From Methanosarcinaceae archaeon (lineage in GTDB: Archaea > Halobacteriota > Methanosarcinia > Methanosarcinales > Methanosarcinaceae): a stretch of DNA of 11,918 nucleotides. The notes under the pieces are model-generated. The model saw only the letters and a program-made list of their open reading frames with translations. It did no database searches and had not been told where the DNA came from. Below are positions 6,659 to 11,916 of the stretch, one piece after another. Each line of letters begins with the position of its first letter. The first letter of the stretch is position 1. The stretch is from contig JAUSPM010000066.1 of assembly GCA_030655675.1 (NCBI GenBank), positions 1-11,918 on the forward strand. Direction: 5' to 3'. The position numbers and the translations under genes were made by a program.

Positions 6659-8107
6659 ATGAGATCAAAAATAATGAAAATGTTTGCATATCTCGCAATT
6701 GTGCTGATGGTATTAAGTACTCTGCCGGCAGGTGCGCTTGCCGCGGAAGATGATGAAGATATGGCATCAAGAGGTGCAGGTGCATCTAATTATAATGCGG
6801 ACCAGAATATGACCCAGAATCAGACAAGTGATCGGTTAAACGCAACAGATGATGCACCGAGGAATGAGGTTGCAATGCAGACAAGAGGTGCAATTCAGAG
6901 TGATGCAGCACAATATATGTCTGCAAAAGAGCGGATTGAGACTACACGAAACAATTATGCAGATGCAAAGAATGATTTTGAGGACATGAAGATCAAGATC
7001 AATAATAAGACAGCATCTACAGATTCGCCTGAGGCAGTTGAAGCTACCCGTGCTTACATGAATCATACTATAGAATATATGATCGCACATCTTGAAACTG
7101 TACGGGAGAATGCTGAAAATGCAGGCGGCGATTCTGCAGATGATGTTTCCGAAACAATCGATGAATTCATAGCACAATTGCAAGAGCAACAGAGACATGT
7201 GGAATCAGCACAAACCGGTAAGGAATTTGCAGACGCTGCAAAGGAAGTCCGTAAGATATGGGCTGATGCAGAGAAGAGTGCAAAATATTTTGCTGGAGAG
7301 TCTGTTAATAGTAGACTTAATAATTTCTTGGTAAAATCCGAAGGTCTTTCACTCCGTCTTGAAAGTGAGATCGAACGGTTAAATGCTGAAGGTAAGGACA
7401 CTGAAGAACTCGAAGAGATGCTTGCCGAATACAATGAAAAGATCGATGAGGCAAAGCAAAACCAAGAGCTTGCAAGAGAAGCTATCCAAAACCGCAATGG
7501 TCAAAATGATGGTGCAGTAAGCGAAGCAAATCAATATATGCATCAGGCAACCAAAAATATTCAGGATGCAAACAAGGTATTAAAAGAGATCTTTGATGAA
7601 CTTAAATCACACAGGCGAGGCGGCTCTGTATCACTTGATGGTGCTGGCACACTTACTACAGAGGGTAACGGCACGGCAGTATTTTCAGGCAACCTTAATA
7701 TCACTATAAATGCAACCAATGCAAAACTTGTTGTTAAGGATCTTGCAGGAGATGCTGAGATAAACATTACAGGTGATTACACACTGGTCAATGACGACGA
7801 GGATGAGGAAAACGATGATAACAATCGCGCATTCGTATACCACAACTTCACAGGAACTGTCAATATAACAGGTTCACGTTTGACTGTTATGGTAAACGGC
7901 GAGAATTTAAGTATCACAGCAGAAGGTGACGGCAGTTCCATACTTTCCGGACGTGGATCATATAATGTAGAAAAGGCTGGAAAATCTTCTGAAAAGATGA
8001 TGTGGGCTGGCAATTATGTTGAAGAGTCTGATGATGATGACGAAAACGAGACCGATGACGACGACGAGAACGAGACTGAAGATGACGAGACGATGGGAGA
8101 TGATTAA
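6659..8107 (+). CDS. Large exported coiled-coil/beta protein with acidic tail
   Basis: I do not recognise a named family. The 482-residue product has a signal peptide (1-28, ending A-L-A before A-E-D-D), a low-complexity polar segment to about 75, and a long helical, heptad-rich region at about 85-318. A glycine/threonine-rich beta region follows at about 322-455, with repeated G-N-G-T, N-I-T and G-D-G motifs suggesting a beta-helix or beta-sandwich. The tail (458-482) is strongly acidic and contains two copies of D-D-D-D-E-N-E-T. About 14 N-x-S/T sequons are present, which suggests a heavily glycosylated cell-surface protein. There is no C-terminal membrane segment or PGF-type sorting signal, so anchoring must come from elsewhere. 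GGAGGA with 8-base spacing supports the ATG at 6659. The stop is one base before the preferred start of a lipoprotein gene, so the two form an operon and may act together at the envelope. Confidence 0.85.
   Translation: MRSKIMKMFAYLAIVLMVLSTLPAGALAAEDDEDMASRGAGASNYNADQNMTQNQTSDRLNATDDAPRNEVAMQTRGAIQSDAAQYMSAKERIETTRNNYADAKNDFEDMKIKINNKTASTDSPEAVEATRAYMNHTIEYMIAHLETVRENAENAGGDSADDVSETIDEFIAQLQEQQRHVESAQTGKEFADAAKEVRKIWADAEKSAKYFAGESVNSRLNNFLVKSEGLSLRLESEIERLNAEGKDTEELEEMLAEYNEKIDEAKQNQELAREAIQNRNGQNDGAVSEANQYMHQATKNIQDANKVLKEIFDELKSHRRGGSVSLDGAGTLTTEGNGTAVFSGNLNITINATNAKLVVKDLAGDAEINITGDYTLVNDDEDEENDDNNRAFVYHNFTGTVNITGSRLTVMVNGENLSITAEGDGSSILSGRGSYNVEKAGKSSEKMMWAGNYVEESDDDDENETDDDDENETEDDETMGDD
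8030..8077 (+). repeat. 24-bp coding repeat in the acidic tail
   Basis: Two adjacent 24-base units, 8030-8053 and 8054-8077, each encode D-D-D-D-E-N-E-T. They differ mainly at third codon positions, so selection appears to hold the peptide rather than the DNA. Each unit carries one N-E-T sequon. The acidic run could bind calcium or suit a salty environment. Confidence 0.7.
8095..8104 (+). promoter_or_regulatory. Shine-Dalgarno site favouring the GTG start of the lipoprotein gene
   Basis: GGGAGATGAT closely resembles the full archaeal ribosome-binding consensus GGAGGTGAT. It overlaps the ATG at 8100, which would leave no spacing, but fits the GTG at 8109. Confidence 0.5.
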
Positions 8108-8108
8108 A

Positions 8109-8372
8109 GTGTCCCGCATTAGGAATCTCGTAATAGTGGCAGTTCTTTTAGCCGGACTTGTAGTTTCAGGTTGTGTAAGTGATACGCCTGCTGAAACTGT
8201 GAATATTGATGAGTCATCGCAAACAATATCTGCTGCAGATAGCGCTTTGGTCAGTGAAGCGGTTGGTCTAACTGATACAGAGGTTATGGATCTTGAATCC
8301 GACATGGCAGAACTTGAAGCTTTGCTCTCTGACATGGATATGGAGGAAAACCTGACACTTGAGGGGATTTAG
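8109..8372 (+). CDS. Small archaeal lipoprotein (hypothetical)
   Basis: The 87-residue product has a basic start (S-R-I-R), a hydrophobic segment at 7-19 and a lipobox V-S-G-C with the lipidated cysteine at 22. The mature part is only about 66 residues, polar and acidic, with a helical amphipathic end rich in Leu, Met, Asp and Glu (about 59-80). It should be anchored on the outer face of the membrane. I cannot name a family. Start choice: GTG at 8109, one base after the TAA of the preceding gene, is served by GGGAGATGAT at 8095-8104. The ATG at 8100, adding three residues and overlapping the previous gene by eight bases, is the alternative. Longer extensions into the acidic-tail coding region give an Arg/Thr/Met-rich sequence that is only a frame shadow. 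Tight coupling to the exported coiled-coil protein suggests that the lipoprotein anchors or assembles it. Confidence 0.75.
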   Translation: MSRIRNLVIVAVLLAGLVVSGCVSDTPAETVNIDESSQTISAADSALVSEAVGLTDTEVMDLESDMAELEALLSDMDMEENLTLEGI

Positions 8373-8421
8373 GCGGACATCCGCCTAATTTCTTTTTTTC
8401 CTTTTCTTTTTCTTTTTTATT
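8370..8421 (+). terminator. Strong hairpin plus polypyrimidine terminator
   Basis: TAGGCGGA (8370-8377) and TCCGCCTA (8380-8387) form a perfect 8-bp stem that includes the lipoprotein stop codon. A long T-rich tract interrupted only by C follows to about 8421. This ends the exported-protein/lipoprotein operon. T-rich tracts are the main archaeal termination signal, so the tract alone could suffice. Confidence 0.8.
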
Positions 8422-8483
8422 TATTCGATATGACAAATATTGATTCACTATATATGTTAATTTAAGGGGTTTGTTATCGGTGT

Positions 8484-8498
8484 TGCATATTTTATGCA
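8484..8498. promoter_or_regulatory. Operator-like inverted repeat upstream of htpX
   Basis: TGCATA, three T, then TATGCA is a perfect 6-bp inverted repeat with a 3-base spacer. It lies 14 bases before the TATA box of htpX, the usual place for an archaeal activator or stress-regulator site. Its half-site resembles the TATGCA of the divergent envelope promoters at 6474-6486 and 6600-6608. Confidence 0.35.
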
Positions 8499-8512
8499 CA
8501 TACGAGCAAGTG

Positions 8513-8520
8513 TTATATAT
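8513..8520 (+). promoter_or_regulatory. TATA box for htpX
   Basis: TTATATAT would start transcription near 8543, giving a short leader of about 20-32 bases before the two candidate ATG codons at 8563 and 8575. Confidence 0.5.
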
Positions 8521-8574
8521 CTAATTAGACATATACGCTAAATGTAAACTTAACTTCATATTATGGGGAAAACC

Positions 8575-9432
8575 ATGAACAATATGTTTAAAACAACTAT
8601 TCTGTTAGCATCCCTTACCGGACTGTTAGTTATGGTCGGACGTGCAGTTGGCGGTCCAAGTGGCATGATTATTGCTTTTGTATTCGCAGTTGTCATGAAC
8701 TTTGGAAGCTACTGGTACAGCGACAAGATCGTTCTTAAGATGTATAAAGCAAAGGAAGTTACTGAATCTGAACAACCCAATTTGTACAGGGTTGTTTATA
8801 ATCTTGCAGCGCGTGCAAATATTCCTATGCCTAAAGTCTACATAGTAGAAAATTCAATGGCAAATGCTTTTGCGACAGGTCGCGATCCTAAACATGCAGC
8901 TGTTGCTGCTACGACCGGAATTCTTGACCTTCTGACAAATGAAGAACTTGAAGGCGTGCTTGCACACGAACTTGCGCATGTTAAAAACCGCGACACCCTG
9001 ATCAGTGCTGTTGCAGCGACAATTGCAGGTGTTATCACCATGGTTGCAATGATGGCAAGATGGGCTGCAATTTTCGGCGGTATCGGCGGTCGTGACAATA
9101 ATGGCAGTTCAAATATTGTAGGATTCATTGTGCTTGCAGTTTTAGCACCTATTGCAGCAACCATCATCCAACTTGCGATTTCAAGATCACGTGAGTTTGC
9201 AGCAGATGCAGAAGGCGCACGCATATCCCAAAAACCATGGGCTCTTGCGAACGCTCTTGGAAAACTGGAAAACGGTGCATCAAATTATCGCCCAAGAAAA
9301 GGCGATGTGGAAGCATCTCAAAATACGGCGCACATGTTCATCGTGAATCCGCTAAAAAGTGGCGTAATTGGATCACTTTTTAGAACACATCCACCAACAG
9401 AAGAAAGAATACGCCGTCTTAATGCGATGTGA
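8575..9432 (+). CDS. htpX: HtpX membrane zinc metalloprotease (M48B)
   Basis: HtpX cleaves misfolded membrane proteins on the cytoplasmic side and belongs to membrane quality control. Counting from the ATG at 8563, the protein has two N-terminal membrane segments (about 12-30 and 33-50), the zinc-binding H135-E-L-A-H139 helix, a hydrophobic hairpin (about 147-168 and 185-205) and the third zinc ligand E211 in S-R-E-F-A-A-D. A conserved end, F-R-T-H-P-P-T-E-E-R-I-R-R-L, follows. All catalytic residues are present and the length is typical. Two starts are close. ATG 8563 has no ribosome-binding site, while ATG 8575 has GGGGA five bases upstream and gives M-N-N-M-F-K-T-T, similar to the usual start of archaeal homologues, so I prefer 8575 (285 residues). 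The gene is monocistronic, between a strong terminator and a gene-free repeat region. An inverted repeat before the TATA box may mediate stress control. Confidence 0.94.
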   Translation: MNNMFKTTILLASLTGLLVMVGRAVGGPSGMIIAFVFAVVMNFGSYWYSDKIVLKMYKAKEVTESEQPNLYRVVYNLAARANIPMPKVYIVENSMANAFATGRDPKHAAVAATTGILDLLTNEELEGVLAHELAHVKNRDTLISAVAATIAGVITMVAMMARWAAIFGGIGGRDNNGSSNIVGFIVLAVLAPIAATIIQLAISRSREFAADAEGARISQKPWALANALGKLENGASNYRPRKGDVEASQNTAHMFIVNPLKSGVIGSLFRTHPPTEERIRRLNAM

Positions 9433-9446
9433 ATTTTGATTTCAAG

Positions 9447-9466
9447 TTAACTTTAAGTTAATTTTA
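9447..9466 (+). terminator. Weak AT-rich terminator after htpX
   Basis: TTAACTT-T-AAGTTAA (9447-9461) is a perfect palindrome around one base, followed by TTTTA. It lies 15 bases after the htpX stop. The stem is all A/T apart from one pair, so it is at best a modest terminator. Confidence 0.35.
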
Positions 9467-9545
9467 GACGGGATTTACAGGATGGACAGGATTTGGACTG
9501 CGGTCTTTGATCATATCCTGTAAATCCAGTCAATACTGTCCAAAT
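9465..9545. repeat. Inverted element built from a 9-bp periodic repeat
   Basis: The left half reads in 9-base steps TAGACGGGA, TTTACAGGA, TGGACAGGA, TTTGGACTG (9465-9500). The right half reads TCCTGTAAA, TCCAGTCAA, TACTGTCCA (9516-9542), the same consensus on the opposite strand. The halves are joined by about 15 bases. Exact matches are GGATTTACAGGAT (9471-9483) with ATCCTGTAAATCC (9515-9527), and ATTTGGAC (9491-9498) with GTCCAAAT (9538-9545). Because the order is not mirrored, these two stems cross. It contains no coding potential. The structure suggests an interspersed palindromic repeat or a miniature mobile element. Confidence 0.6.
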
Positions 9546-9580
9546 GTTTTTTTAATGATTTTTGCTTCCGATACAACAAC

Positions 9581-9594
9581 CCGCCGCAGGCGGC
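9581..9594. repeat. GC-rich palindrome, left copy
   Basis: CCGCCGCAGGCGGC can fold as CCGCC/GGCGG with a 3-base loop. Its exact reverse complement occurs at 9749-9762. The surrounding DNA is AT-rich, so the GC-rich hairpin stands out. It is not followed by T residues on the + strand. Confidence 0.6.
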
Positions 9595-9748
9595 ACAGTC
9601 CAATCATCATCAATAAATTGTAGACTAATATCTGACATATGACGAATGTATGCGAATTGACTGACAAGTAAACTGTTTTTTAAGTCATTTAATTAAGTTA
9701 CGAGATTGCAAATTATGCATTACTTGTAGGTTAGTGTGTATGGAAAAC
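9595..9748. other. AT-rich gene-free spacer between mirrored hairpins
   Basis: These 154 bases hold no supported ORF, tRNA or clear promoter. They are bounded by two 14-bp sequences that are exact reverse complements. The only internal pairing I see is ACAAGTA near 9666 with TACTTGT at 9721-9727. A small non-coding RNA or a mobile-element relic is possible, but nothing proves either. Confidence 0.3.
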
Positions 9749-9762
9749 GCCGCCTGCGGCGG
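9749..9762 (-). terminator. GC-rich palindrome, right copy; probable terminator of the DUF488 gene
   Basis: On the minus strand CCGCCGCAGGCGGC is followed by GTTTTCC, about 51 bases after the DUF488 stop codon, so it can act as a terminator hairpin. It is the exact reverse complement of 9581-9594. Confidence 0.45.
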
Positions 9763-9813
9763 TTGCCACATTTATTTTATATCCATAAAAACAAACGCAA
9801 ACATTTTTCTGCA

Positions 9814-10260
9814 TCACCAACAAGAAAGACTGGTCTGCCCACTCTCAGTCAAGTGAATCACTTGCACACCTTCGTTTTCCAGTCCCATTGAAAGATAATG
9901 CCGATGGCAATCCTTCGGGCTTTTTTCCGCACACATAAGAACAATCTCACCCTCAAGCCCGGATACATTGTTTATCTTATCCAGCAGCCGCAAAAAATTC
10001 TCTTTGAACTCACCGGTCTGCATATATTCAGGATATGTGGATTCCCGAAATCCCCCGACACCCGGGCAGTGATAATAGACAATTTCATACATCGGGATCG
10101 AATCCTGCAGCGCATCCTTGTTAAACTCCTCACGCCGCGATTGCGGATACCTGCGGATGTCCACCAGATATTTGATATTGTTCTTTTGCAACATGCCTGT
10201 AAACTCATCCATTGGTCTGTTGCTGTATCCGATGGTGTAACATTTGGGGTTTTGTTTCAT
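9814..10260 (-). CDS. DUF488 family protein
   Basis: The 148-residue soluble protein shows the family hallmarks: an N-terminal T-I-G-Y-S at 9-13, V-D-I-R-R-Y-P-x-S-R at 33-42, G-V-G-G-F-R-E at 67-73, and the cysteine motif C110-A-E-K-S-P-K-D-C118-H-R-H at 110-121. The DUF488 family (PF04343) is widespread in bacteria and archaea but its biochemical role is not established. The conserved Arg, Cys and His suggest an enzyme or metal-binding site. Length is normal for a single-domain member, and nothing is truncated. The ATG at 10260 has no Shine-Dalgarno sequence, and only a weak AT-rich promoter-like stretch lies upstream. A GC-rich hairpin 51 bases beyond its stop is a likely terminator. Composition is closer to the central genes than to the AT-rich genes that follow on the same strand. 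Confidence 0.9.
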   Translation of the reverse strand: MKQNPKCYTIGYSNRPMDEFTGMLQKNNIKYLVDIRRYPQSRREEFNKDALQDSIPMYEIVYYHCPGVGGFRESTYPEYMQTGEFKENFLRLLDKINNVSGLEGEIVLMCAEKSPKDCHRHYLSMGLENEGVQVIHLTESGQTSLSCW

Positions 10261-10314
10261 AAGTGTTAATAGGGATTATCTATGTAATTTTAAATTAGAT
10301 TTACTTATTACAAT

Positions 10315-10512
10315 TCATTTAATTAACCATAAATATAAAATGATTAAAATTATGACAACTGCAATAATAGATACGTATTTAGAAGATTTCTTCTGGCCAT
10401 TACGTTTCCATTCGTCCCTATAAATAATTTCTGAAACTCCAGGGTTTGAGTATGCGTTTACTCGTTTATTCATATTACTTTTTTTTTGCATTCCATTTTG
10501 CCATAACATCAC
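10315..10512 (-). CDS. Small single-span membrane protein (hypothetical)
   Basis: The 65-residue product has a polar, basic N-terminal part (about 1-44) and a single very hydrophobic segment at about 46-64 at the extreme C-terminus, the layout of a tail-anchored protein with the N-terminus inside. No family is recognised. The ATG at 10512 has a TATA-like AAAATATATC (minus strand, about 10536-10545) centred roughly 27 bases upstream, so a leaderless mRNA could begin at this codon. Internal ATG codons at residues 8 and 14 are alternatives. The hydrophobic end and the promoter argue that this is a gene rather than chance, but the short length and AT-rich composition leave doubt. It lies downstream of the S24-like gene on the same strand. 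Confidence 0.5.
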   Translation of the reverse strand: MMLWQNGMQKKSNMNKRVNAYSNPGVSEIIYRDEWKRNGQKKSSKYVSIIAVVIILIILYLWLIK

Positions 10513-10535
10513 ATTCCACTTTTATTCACAATAGC

Positions 10536-10545
10536 TGATATATTT
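10536..10545 (-). promoter_or_regulatory. TATA-like box for the small membrane protein gene
   Basis: AAAATATATC on the minus strand is centred about 27 bases before the ATG at 10512, right for a leaderless start. It lies just past the stop of the S24-like gene. Confidence 0.4.
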
Positions 10546-10550
10546 TGTAT

Positions 10551-11195
10551 TCATATACTTTTTGTTAAGGTTTCGAGTTTAACGAGTCTTTTTTCTAATT
10601 CTGAAATTGTTTGCAATATTGGAGTTTCTGATGCATCATCAATATTTGATTTATACAAATTTATTTGTTTTTCAATACTTCCCATCATACTTTTGAGGTT
10701 ATCGCGATTTTCAATGAACGTCTTAAACAATTCTTCCCATCCATCATCTTCCATAGAAATGACTTTTATTACACGTCCTAAGATCATAGATGATTGTATT
10801 TCTAACAATTCGTCATCGTTTGAAAATTTAACTCGAATTCCACCATTTTTGGTAAATGATTTTACTTCCACATATAAATTGTAAAAACCATCTGATGCAT
10901 AATGTCGTGTATTTAATATATTGCCAATATTTATATCGTCATCAGTAGAATATATTAATATATCTCCCCAGTAAAATGAATCTTCATAATCATCTTGTGC
11001 AATACCAATGTAGCCACAATCTGAATAAAAAACATTTAAATTGTTTGATAAATATTTTCGTAATGCAACATACAAAACTTCATAGTCATCTTGATATTTA
11101 GCCAAATCAGTCATTATTTTGATTTCTAATTCTAATTTATTGTTGATTTTTTCATCATCTTCGTCTACTTTCTTTTTGAATATTTTCGGCATCAT
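10551..11195 (-). CDS. Soluble protein with a possible serine-less S24/S26-like domain and C-terminal coiled coil
   Basis: The 214-residue product has no signal peptide or membrane segment. A basic/acidic head and helices cover about 1-55. The middle (about 58-148) resembles the LexA/signal-peptidase fold in pattern: W-G-D-I-L-I-Y at 76-82, a D-x-x-x-G-N-I turn near 87-93, Y-V-E-V-K-S-F at 108-114 followed by G-G-I-R-V-K-F-S-N-D-D, and a closing I-L-G-R-V-I-K-V-I at 138-146. In S24/S26 enzymes the serine precedes the G-D element; here that position is D-D-Y (68-70), while a lysine (K112) sits where the general base would be. The domain call is by eye and uncertain. The C-terminus (about 168-214) is a likely coiled coil. 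The ATG at 11195 is preferred because AAGGGGAA precedes it with 8-base spacing; the longer start at 11246 would overlap the upstream gene. Confidence 0.7.
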   Translation of the reverse strand: MMPKIFKKKVDEDDEKINNKLELEIKIMTDLAKYQDDYEVLYVALRKYLSNNLNVFYSDCGYIGIAQDDYEDSFYWGDILIYSTDDDINIGNILNTRHYASDGFYNLYVEVKSFTKNGGIRVKFSNDDELLEIQSSMILGRVIKVISMEDDGWEELFKTFIENRDNLKSMMGSIEKQINLYKSNIDDASETPILQTISELEKRLVKLETLTKSI

Positions 11196-11201
11196 GTAGT
11201 G

Positions 11202-11209
11202 TTCCCCTT
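11202..11209 (-). promoter_or_regulatory. Ribosome-binding site that decides the start at 11195
   Basis: AAGGGGAA on the minus strand ends its G-run 8 bases before the ATG at 11195. No comparable site serves the in-frame ATG at 11246. This leaves a 25-base gap to the upstream stop, consistent with an operon. Confidence 0.5.
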
Positions 11210-11220
11210 GAGTATTTGAG

Positions 11221-11889
11221 TTAAGTGAATATGGCTGTAGGTGCATCCTTTAAAGGAATCACAAACTCTTTTTCATTACCAGTTTTTTTAATTAATGGTA
11301 TTAAATCATTTACAACTTGTACATCTATATCGGGATTTTCTATAAAATTAATAACGAATTTAGGATTTCTTTCCTTATCGATTTTTTCAAAAGGCAAATT
11401 GAATACTTGTTTACCGTGGGGAAGTATTGTAAAACTTCCTAAATAATGATTATCTAATCGATCTAAATATTTATTTGTAAATGAATTTGAAGCAAGAAGG
11501 CCACCGCCAGAATGCATTCCCACTTGCTCACCATTTTCATAAACAATGCCGATTTTATCAAAACTTAATGCTATACTCTCATCGCGGTTATTAGTTATTA
11601 GCAATATTACATTACTAATATCTATATACGATCTCTCACCAGTTTGAAAACTTGTTATTTGGATAGAATCATCTTCAATTCCTTCAACTTCAACAGAATA
11701 TTTTCCAGAGTATAATGAACTGAGTTTGGAACTAAAAATAGAACTTATAGAATTAGTTTCATTTATCAATTCGAAATCCGACAATGGTGATGAATTACTG
11801 ATGAAAAGTATGGCAAATAATACTCCAATTGCAAATATGATAAGATTTGCAGTAATTTTTTTAATTTTACGTTTTGAACTATACTTCAT
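11221..11889 (-). CDS. Membrane-anchored beta-sandwich protein, DUF4352-like (hypothetical)
   Basis: The 222-residue product begins with a basic stretch (K-Y-S-S-K-R-K-I-K-K) and one hydrophobic segment at about 14-31, with no lipobox, so it is an uncleaved N-terminal anchor or a signal peptide. The outside part (about 62-185) is beta-rich: I-L-L-I-T-N-N-R-D-E-S-I followed by a strand with Y-E-N-G-E-Q, then L-P-H-G-K-Q-V-F-N-L-P-F and F-V-I-N-F. That order resembles DUF4352/telokin-like immunoglobulin folds found on many secreted prokaryotic proteins; the match is by pattern only. The ATG at 11889 is preferred over 11907 because GGATGAT lies just upstream and the TATA-like TATATAAA at 11909-11916 is centred at about the leaderless distance from it. 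It is probably co-transcribed with the S24-like gene 25 bases downstream. Function unknown. Confidence 0.75.
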   Translation of the reverse strand: MKYSSKRKIKKITANLIIFAIGVLFAILFISNSSPLSDFELINETNSISSIFSSKLSSLYSGKYSVEVEGIEDDSIQITSFQTGERSYIDISNVILLITNNRDESIALSFDKIGIVYENGEQVGMHSGGGLLASNSFTNKYLDRLDNHYLGSFTILPHGKQVFNLPFEKIDKERNPKFVINFIENPDIDVQVVNDLIPLIKKTGNEKEFVIPLKDAPTAIFT

Positions 11890-11908
11890 AGCAATCATCC
11901 AATACATT

Positions 11909-11916
11909 TTATATAT
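11909..11916 (-). promoter_or_regulatory. TATA box at the window edge for the gene at 11889
   Basis: TATATAAA on the minus strand is centred about 24 bases before the ATG at 11889. Any further upstream control lies outside the window. Confidence 0.4.

Noticed and set aside
6836..7497. Minus-strand open frames of 120 and 144 codons, rich in Cys or Ser
   Set aside because: They are antisense shadows of the exported coiled-coil protein, produced by its repetitive Ala/Glu/Asn codons; no ribosome-binding site or promoter.
8016..8108. Upstream extension of the lipoprotein reading frame
   Set aside because: The extra residues (Met/Thr/Arg/Lys-rich) are a +1-frame reading of the acidic-tail repeat and would bury the signal peptide.
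8284..8499. 71-codon minus-strand frame across the terminator
   Set aside because: It reads the polypyrimidine tract as a Lys/Glu run and the hairpin as Pro/Gly; no family or expression signal.
9465..9545. CRISPR array
   Set aside because: The repeat period is 9 bp with no unique spacers and the two halves face each other; there is no cas gene.
9433..9813. tRNA or known structured RNA in the gene-free gap
   Set aside because: I found no cloverleaf, no CCA-type end and no recognisable riboswitch core; only palindromes are supported.
10315..11889. Toxin-antitoxin or known defence cassette
   Set aside because: The three proteins show no nuclease, nucleotidyltransferase, helicase or toxin motifs that I can identify; gene clustering alone is not sufficient.
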